Shown here piece by piece: positions 57,129 to 64,000 of a DNA stretch of 64,000 bases (position 1 is its first letter; the number at the start of each line of letters is the position of its first letter). This DNA comes from Gymnopilus junonius (lineage: Eukaryota > Basidiomycota > Agaricomycetes > Agaricales > Galerinaceae), in assembly GCA_015501075.1 (NCBI GenBank), contig JADNYJ010000069.1, forward strand, positions 1 to 64,000, read 5' to 3'. The notes beneath the pieces are model-generated. The model searched no databases, was not told the DNA's origin, and was given only the letters and a program-made list of their open reading frames with translations. Both the position numbers and the translations under genes were made by a program.

Positions 57129-59310
57129 ATGAAGCAAGTCACTGTTCGAGTTGAATCAACAGCTGTTATGGATAAGGATGCTGAGCTGCTAACTCGTTTG
57201 GGGTATAATCAAGGTACCTTTTGCATTTTATTTTTCTGCCTTTCTGTATCGATCTGAATGTTATTCAGAATTTCGTCGTAATTTTATGCCTATCGAGCTT
57301 TTCGGGGTGGGGTTTAGTATCATCAGGCTAGTTCCTTCTCCAGCGTACGCATTGCTCCTACAATCTCTTGGAAATAATTCGACTTTCAATACACAGTTCA
57401 ATGCTCGTCTTTTCAATACCTGCATACGGAGGTCCTGCAGCTGTGGTCTGGGGAGTACGTTGCTTTCGAAATTGCCTTGGAGGTTCTGCCCTCTTCCTGT
57501 ATACGTACTGATGGTAACACTTTAGTGGGCAGTCTGCGGTGTGTTCCTCACCACTATCGCTGTAGCCATGACCGAGCTCAGATCAGCCGCGCCTACTTCT
57601 GGCGGGCTGTATTACTGAACGTTTGGAATTCTCTTCCCCGCGCTGGCGATGTCTTCTTTCCTGGATCGTCGGGTGTGAGCAGTCCCGTTCTTACCAATCC
57701 CATCAAATGCCAAACGCGATGTTGCATATCTCTCAGATGCTAATACAGTAGGCGACGTAGCGAGTGTAGCCTCGGTCGACTGGGGATGTGCTGAGCAAGT
57801 GATGGCTGCAACGAGCTTCGGATCCGGACTCGGGTTTGAAGCTACGACAGCGCAGACATTGTATGTTGGGTTCAAACTTTTATATTAACAACTGGCACGC
57901 GCATTCCTGACTTGGTCGAAATTTAATTGATGCTAGTGGCGTCTACTGTGCCCTCCTGTTGTGCCATGGGCTGATATACAGCTTGAACCCTGCGATCGTT
58001 GCTTGATTGCGGAAACCATATATCTTGCTCACCATCCTGTGCGTTGTCTTTTATTTTCGTTGCTGTCTCTGCTTGAAACCCTGTCGTCCTTTGCTCATGC
58101 TCATGCTTTTGCGACGTTAAATAATGGTTATCCACTCCTCTTTTTTTTTCTCTTCACAGATGCTGAAAATGGATGAACAGTAACGGGATGGAGGAACGGC
58201 TGGGCTTTCCTATTGAGCTTCCTCAGTCCTCTATGGGCGATAGGTTCATTCGATTACATTACACTCTTCTCTTGCAAAGTGTGACGGGCTTATTTGTTTT
58301 CTGAATGAAACGATCACCAGGAGCATTCGATTCGACAGTCCACATCAGCGAAGAGGCGACCAATGGAAACGGGGCGATTCGTCGGATGGGGTGAGCATGC
58401 CCCAGTTAATTTTTACCTTTGCACTGGCAAGATCGTGAAGAGAATGAACTCATATCAACTGTACAATGATCATCATCTTCTTTAGAATTGAACACCATAT
58501 TGGCATTTTTCATGGACAGGGACACCGAAAGTATCTTGAGCAGTCCGATTGGACAGCCAATGGCGACTATGAGGACTAATTCAATTCTGTGTCATTGTAT
58601 CAATGACCTCCTGCATTTTTTTGGGGGGGAATTGGGATCACCTAGATTCTGTTCAACTCGTTCGGTCAAAGAGGGACCTTAGCCATTTGGGCTGTGATCG
58701 TGGTCGTACAGTGCGTTTTCCAACTTATTTGGAAGTCATGTTCATCACTCACTATTCGTTTCTTGGTCTTTCCAGATTTACAACGGGCTCAAGCATGGTC
58801 CGTTCTCCATACCCTCTTCCTCCACCCTCAGCTGACTGCCTGCTCCCGCCAACTATTCGCATTCTCACGGCGGTCTCCCCCTCTCCCGATTCCTATACAA
58901 CGTCAACATGCACACGCACGCGCCCGTCCAATGAGTATGGTTCACCGTCGCCCTCTCATTCCTCCTGGGGCTGTTAGCGTTTGCCGGTGCGAGCACTATT
59001 GGCGCGGTGTTCTCACTGTGTGGTCAGTTCATGGCGTATTCTGTCCCAATTTCGGCGAGGTTTTTAGGTAGGCAGAGTGTGCCGCCTGGGCCTTTTAGGC
59101 TTGGGGTGTTTGTGCGTTGTTGTTTTCTTTTCCTCTCTGCTTTCTGTATTTATCTTTTTTTAAATTTCTTTTGGTGCAGAGCTTGCCAATTGCGATCGTC
59201 GCAGTTACTTTTACATATGCTCTTCGTGGTCATTGTATTTTTATTCCCAGCAGATATCAATCCGACTTCGAACGATAGGAATTATACTGTTGTTGTCCTT
59301 GAGTTCAATC
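57129..59310 (+). pseudogene. Decayed amino-acid permease, paralogue of 8.5-10.9 kb gene
   Basis: Landmarks of the APC permease appear in order: ATG 57129 with ELLTRLGYNQ + EFRRNFMPIELFGVGFSII, YGGPAAVVWG, WAVCGVFLTTIAVAMTEL, SAAPTSGGLYY followed by a stop (TGA where Trp is usual, ~57617), TVGDVASVASVDWGCAEQVM, STVHISEEATNGNGAI, SILSSPIGQPMA, LTACSRQLFAFSR, VPISARFLGRQSVPPGPF and PTSNDRNYTVVVL. Frames change repeatedly and large pieces of the middle are missing. It is clearly inactive. Its end almost touches copy 3 of the small gene, tail to tail. Confidence 0.8.
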
Positions 59311-59329
59311 AAGTACGAAACCAAATCCA

Positions 59330-59860
59330 TCAATCGATCATATCAACTTCCAAAATGTCATCTAGAGTGAGACCCATAAGCTTCGCAAGAGCTTCTTTCT
59401 GCTCCAATGTTGCGCCTTCATTCGGGGTGCCAAGAAGAAGCACGATCTTTTCCTCCCCAGTTTTTCTAATCCTCATCTAAAGAGCTCACGTAAGTTATCT
59501 TAAACGCTATATAAACATATGCTGCCATGATACATACAAGCACGCGGTGAGCAACCAGGCGATGTGCTTCGTTATAGATCCTCTTGTAGACTGCAGTTCG
59601 GCAGGCTACATTTGGTTCCCCGTCTTCTTCGATTTCTGGAATGAGAATACCGGTACCTTCGATAATACGCAAGAAATTGATATGCTTCTGTCCGACAGGA
59701 AATGCTTCGTACGTCGTTCGTGACCACGTGGAAACTGGCCGGAAAGCTATGTGGTGAATAAGTTTATTGCCTTGCATGCATGCCGGAGGCGATGCTCAGA
59801 CACACCTTCGTAAGGACTCTGGTATTGTGGGAAATCTTGTTTGCAGAGGTCTTCGGTCAT
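59330..59860 (-). CDS. Small three-exon protein of unknown function, copy 3 (intact)
   Basis: This is the most complete member of the local family. Exon 1 is MTEDLCKQDFPQYQSPYE (ATG 59858-59860). Exon 2 holds AFRPVSTWSRTTYEAFPVGQ, FLRIIEGTGILIPEIEED and CRTAVYKRIYNEAHRLVAHR. Exon 3 reads MRIRKTGEEKIVLLLGTPNE, then QKEALAKLMGLTLDDILEVD and MID with TGA at 59330-59332. Introns are ~59749-59805 and ~59474-59536. About 137 residues, with no signal peptide or membrane helix. It is more diverged from copies 1 and 2 than they are from each other, so it is the older relative. No known domain. Sequence is retained best in CRTAVYKRIYNEAH and LLLGTP, which may be functionally important. Confidence 0.7.
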
Positions 59861-59930
59861 CGTATCAACAGAATGTAGGAGATTGTTCACGACGTGAAGG
59901 ATACAGGGACTGTACCCAGCTTTTATAAAT

Positions 59931-59961
59931 GAAGCAGCTCGTTGTCACGTGGGTCGCCCAC
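59931..59961 (-). promoter_or_regulatory. Promoter module of copy 3
   Basis: TTTATAAAAG and GTGGGCGACCCACGTG are preserved at the same mutual spacing as in copies 1 and 2 (CACGTG at 59946-59951), although sequence on both sides has drifted. In this copy the TATA box is ~70 bp from the ATG because of an insert near 59880-59910. Confidence 0.7.
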
Positions 59962-60822
59962 AACCTTCGGATCCAACGGCTACTTAATTGGCATGTTCTA
60001 GTACGCTTCCATTCGTAAGCTCTGGTTGTGGTCGCAGTTGCATTTTAAAATGCTGATGTGGTGACTAGCAGGTGGGCCCTCAGGAACAACCAAAAGTGCA
60101 ATTCTATTATTATCATTCGACCAATAAAGATGCCATTAAAATGGAGAAAAAGGCGTCGAAGGCCATGATGATGAGCATACGAAAACCTTTCGTATGCTTT
60201 AGTGTGTGCAAGAAAAGCCTGATCATCATTTGCAGAGAGTGATTTAGAACCTATAAGCGGAATCATCAACTGAAATTAAAATGGAAGAAACTAGACAGAA
60301 TCGATTCGGAAGGCAGTGCCGAAGCACATCAAGGATTGTAATGGAAATCCGTAGCACACCCACTGTCCCCTAAAACGGCCATCAAAGTATGTATATTTCT
60401 TTGGTACATACCTGCCCACCAGTAAGGTAGCACACATTTGACCAACTGAAAAGATGTATATCATTTGAATATGCTTGTTGAACAAAACCAGGGGAGTATT
60501 CAGCACCCTGGAATGTATTCCTTTGTACACCCACAGTCTTTACGGTTTCCTTCTTTATTGTCTGTATAATTTTTTTCTTTGAACATTCCTTTAACAGGCC
60601 AACATGAGATAGCATGATATCCAAATTATGGATTAGTGTTGAACTTGCTTAGTGTGTGCCCTTGTTCCTTCCTCTTCAGGATGCTGTTGCCAGCCATGAG
60701 TATATAAGTGTCCCTGCTGTCCTCCTCGACCCCATCGGAAACACTACCGAGATAATCATCTGAAATCCCTTTCCACAGCTCACTCGAGCAATTGTTGATG
60801 GGCCCTCTACGTTGATTGAAGA
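59962..60822. other. No supported gene
   Basis: Minus-strand frames at 60291-60624 overlap in two phases and show no domain. GAGTATATAAG near 60698 could be a TATA box for the ORF at 60823. Confidence 0.35.
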
Positions 60823-61578
60823 ATGGACCAATTTTCCATCCAGTTTTTCCACTATGATATTAAAATGGATATTTGTATCCATATTGCCAGAGAGGCCAGA
60901 GCGCAAAACGATCTGCCAGAGGCTAAATGGTATGCGCTTTGGGACCTTTTTTTAAATGTGATCGCCGCTGCTGACCAGGGGCTGTTGGTGTTTCCTCAAA
61001 TGGTCTTCCAGCTCACAACTGCCAATGAAACCAATGCTATCAACAAGAGCACGTGATATCCAGACTTGGCACTTTTTGATGTCTTAGCAGAGTATGCACC
61101 TAATGACCCAGATACAATTATCAGGGTGACAAAGAAGCTTCTAATTGTGCTCGAGGTCAAGCCTAAGGGTGTGAGTGCAGAAGTTGCACAGAACGAACTC
61201 GTGGATCAAATTAAACACCATTATTGGATGCAGGACAGGGACAACGACATGCAGGTGATTGCAATCAGTGTTTGTGGGGAAAAATGGGCCTGGGCTAATG
61301 TCCAACGAGCAAGTGGAACATCGCCTGCAGTAGAATCTGGACGTGCAGCAGTGATTTTTATCACAGAATGACAACATGTAGCCTTCACTATGGTCAGGCC
61401 TGGTGAAATGGATCCCCAACATTGGACTGATTACGCAGCACTTGGAGGCCTGTGGAGCATGCACTCCGACTATGCACGGAAAATCGGTATATGCATGATC
61501 CAACAGTTGTTCCAGGTTCTGCCTGAAAAGACGTGCGCCAATGCCAAGCACAATAAATGGACAACATCAGATATATGA
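60823..61578 (+). pseudogene. Possible PD-(D/E)XK nuclease-like protein, two in-frame stops
   Basis: One frame runs from ATG 60823 (MDQFSIQFFHYDIKMDICIH) to TGA 61576-61578, interrupted only by TGA at ~61054-61056 and ~61369-61371. The middle has YPDLALFDVLAEYAPNDP and then KKLLIVLEVKPKGV: an Asp followed by E-x-K after a hydrophobic strand, the pattern of PD-(D/E)XK nuclease folds. ELVDQIKHHYWM and DMQVIAISVCGEKWAWANV follow. The stops could be CGA-to-TGA changes. The assignment rests on a short motif and is tentative. It may be part of a transposon cargo or a fungal expanded family. Confidence 0.4.
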
Positions 61579-62302
61579 ACTATACATCTGACTCTATTTT
61601 CAATGATTTAATTATCCGCTGGCATCAGCAATGACTCAACGCCGCTGATCCTTCCTAATTGGTACAAATATGGTGCCCCTTTTCTTTTACTTTACCTCCC
61701 CTTCATGACGAGAACCTCATATTCAGCCCCTTTATTTGATCACCACTCAGTTTATTTGCTAATTACCAACTACTCAGCAGTTAAATTTTTCGTCACTAGA
61801 TAAAATTTTCGGTAGAATATTTCTAGCTAGACAAGTATAAAAAGAATAATGTAGTAGCCAGAAAAATTCTCTAGTGAATATCACCCCCTGATTTCCACTC
61901 ACACACTCGAAACTGTAAACGTTCAGTCTCAATTTATTACAGATAATCTTATCATCATTACATAACTCAACCCATTTCGTTCTACTTGAACAAATTCCTA
62001 GAACATGAGTGACAGAGTCCTCGTAGCTCTACAACCTCAGATTCCCCTCAAACCCCTTTCCCAATCCATACCAAACAGATCCATTTCATCTGGAGCCCAC
62101 CGCGAGGGGGTTCTAGGTTTTTATTTGTTTCAAGCAGAAACTTAAAAACAAAATAGGCCCTACCCAGTCTTGATTTCCCCTTCTTTTTTTTTATCTAATC
62201 AAGGGCAGCTGCACTAGCTCCTGTCTATTTTTTAGGTGCAGACCTGTTTAGGTCTTTTCTGGCCTCTACATTACTGTCAATTACACCACGGATTCCTTTT
62301 AC
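61579..62302. other. Leader/LTR-side sequence of the Gypsy element
   Basis: AT-rich DNA between the nuclease-like ORF and gag. It may contain the 5' LTR and primer-binding site, but without the 3' LTR (outside the window) the LTR cannot be delimited. Confidence 0.35.
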
Positions 62303-64000
62303 ATGCCGGAGGACCAATCCATTGTCATGGATGCACCCATGGATCCCTTATTAACACCATCACCTGACAGAGAGTCACCTACACCTCCACGTTTTGTTGC
62401 TGTAGACTGGTCAAGACTGGCCAGATATATAAATTTCGACCGTGCCATTGCAAACAGAACACAACTACCAGCACTCACAACTCTAATTATGCCAATCACA
62501 ACACAAAATCAAACCAAGATGATGATGCCAGCATGTGGTCATGCCTTGGCACCCAAGTTTGATGGACAAGCAAATTCCTTGATGCAGTTTCTCAACCAAG
62601 TTTACAAACTAGGCCAAGCAGCCTCTCTCACAGATGAAGAAATTATAGAATGGGCAATCATGTATGCCGAACCTGATGATGCTGAACTCTGGGAATGACA
62701 GCCATCAGCAAATGGAAATGTATGGAAGACCTTTAAGGAAGAAATCGCCAAACTCTACCCTGGTGCAGACGGAGATTGGAAATATTCCATCACAGATCTA
62801 CAACTGTTTGTAGAAGACAATGCAGCAGTGACGATTAAAAACCAAAACCAATTCAGAGAATATTATTGCACCTTTCTCAGGATGTCAACCTTCCTAAAAG
62901 CGAAATCTCACCTATCAGACAGGGAAATTTCCAATTTATTTATGCAGGGTCTCCACATTGAGTTTAGGCATCAAGTACATGATCAGCTGCGAATTAAAAA
63001 ACCCAACCACCACCCAGATGATCCTTGGGAGTTAGGTGAAATTTACAAAGCAGCAATAATGATCGAACCTCGCCAACCTTCTGCAGCACTGGTCGCTGAA
63101 ATAGCCAAAGCAAAAACAACAGTCAAACAGGAAATTTACGATGCTTCAGGCCTAAATTCCAACAAGGACGACCCTAAATGGGATGCTCTCACCATGACTA
63201 TCATGAAAAAGTTGAAACTTGCACCTGGAAATAATTCCTCAGGTTACAGGCAACCCCCTCAAAATCCAGGGTGTGCATTCTGTTCAGACCTAGATCACTA
63301 TATCCAGCAGTGCCAGAAGCTCGTGGAATATATGTTGAACAGATGGTGCAGGCATGATCAGAACAACCAAATTGTGGTCGCTGACAGGTCAAAAGTCTCG
63401 CCAAGGCTTGCAAATGGGCAAAACATCAAGGAACGAATCAATAATTGGAGGATGGCGAACCCCAATGTGGCTACAGTGTCTACAAATATTGTTGAGGTAT
63501 GTGAAATAGCGTCAGCGAGCATTGAAGAGCTTGGTGACTCAGATTCGGAGGAGACATTCATCTCTCAATGTGAGGCAGATGAGCTGGAATTATTCCAAAC
63601 TCTTGCAGCTACGGCATCAAAAAGAGTTGAGGAAATGAGACAAAAATTAAGTGGTCAGGGTTTGAAACCCAGTGGTCCAAATATGCACAGCAAGACAAGT
63701 CAGATGAAGCCTTCCTACAGTGGAAAGGATGACATACCAAAACCAAATTTGACTCCCATATCGAAGGCACCCTATGCCAATCTATCGAGCTCTCCTCAAG
63801 CGAGTCATATGGTACCTCAATACAAATACGTTACACCTATAGAAGACCCAAAGGTTATCAGCGCTGTAGTCCAGAGAAGCCTGGAAAGCACAGTGACTCT
63901 TACCACAAAGGAATTGCTTGCTATTTCTCCTGACATCTGCAAGCAATTGAAGGAACTAATTTCAACCAAATGAGTATCACCAATGGAAAGCAGTCTGATA
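62303..64000 (+). mobile_element. Ty3/Gypsy retrotransposon, 5' part, gag with one stop
   Basis: The gag polyprotein starts at ATG 62303 (MPEDQSIVMDAPMDP). After APKFDGQANSLMQFLNQVY and EWAIMYAEPDDAELWE there is a TGA at 62696-62698. The same frame resumes with VWKTFKEEIAKLYPGADGDW, FLKAKSHLSDREISNLFMQG and a zinc knuckle CAFCSDLDHYIQQC (C-x2-C-x4-H-x4-C, ~63269). NIKERINNWRMANPNV and a C-terminal segment PIEDPKVISAVVQRSLEST / TLTTKELLAISPDICKQLKE follow, the usual lead-in to the protease region in basidiomycete Gypsy elements. The stop at 63971-63973 and the earlier one suggest a defective copy. Pol would lie beyond the window. Confidence 0.8.

Noticed and set aside
60291..60624. Overlapping minus frames near 60.3-60.6 kb
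   Set aside because: Two phases each look equally weak; no domain and no intron evidence.

Overview
The window reads as nuclear DNA of a filamentous basidiomycete, most likely an Agaricomycete. Genes are cut by many short introns (about 50-70 nt, GTNNGT...YAG). The protein families are typical of mushrooms: expanded F-box/LRR proteins, FAR-17a/AIG1-like membrane proteins, UGA4-type permeases and SRPK-like kinases. The mobile elements also fit: hAT, Plavaka, a long-TIR MULE-like element, Ty1/Copia and Ty3/Gypsy. No rRNA, tRNA, CRISPR or bacterial-type operon was seen.

Left part (1-12.3 kb): the 3' portion of a hAT transposase, an isochorismatase-fold hydrolase, a FAR-17a/AIG1-like membrane protein, a SYM1/Mpv17 protein, a decayed coiled-coil gene, and an amino-acid/GABA permease. 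A 1,247-bp element with 255-bp terminal inverted repeats and a 9-bp target duplication sits in the permease's 5' flank. From 12.5 to 19 kb lies a Plavaka-type DNA transposon: a zinc-finger transposase on + and a divergent basic accessory gene on -.

Middle (20-34.5 kb): host genes. These are a minimal catalase, a tandem F-box pair (one dead), an HMG-box and a homeodomain transcription factor side by side, another F-box protein, LSM6, a small secreted Lys-rich protein, and GDT1. A young but defective Copia element (34.8-40.9 kb, 270/268-bp LTRs, 5-bp TSD) splits the region upstream of GDT1 and of a small membrane ORF. It is followed by a second secreted Lys/Ala-rich protein and a predicted pseudokinase.

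Right part (45-64 kb): a duplicated neighbourhood. A small three-exon gene of unknown function occurs as three copies plus one fragment. All three copies carry the same promoter module (TATA box, and a CACGTG box overlapping a GTGGG-TCG-CCCAC palindrome). Two of the copies lie in a ~2.5-kb direct segmental duplication that also carries a dihydrofolate/folylpolyglutamate synthase gene, with both synthase copies frame-disrupted. Between the two duplicates is an array of at least ten short exon-intron modules that resemble each other and carry no clear reading frame. The window ends with a dead second permease, a dead nuclease-fold-like ORF, and the 5' part of a Ty3/Gypsy element.

A recurring oddity is single-base indels in short homopolymers inside otherwise well-conserved genes, including LSM6. 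This is either residual assembly error or real decay, and several pseudogene calls depend on which. All function calls come from reading translations by eye. No search was run.
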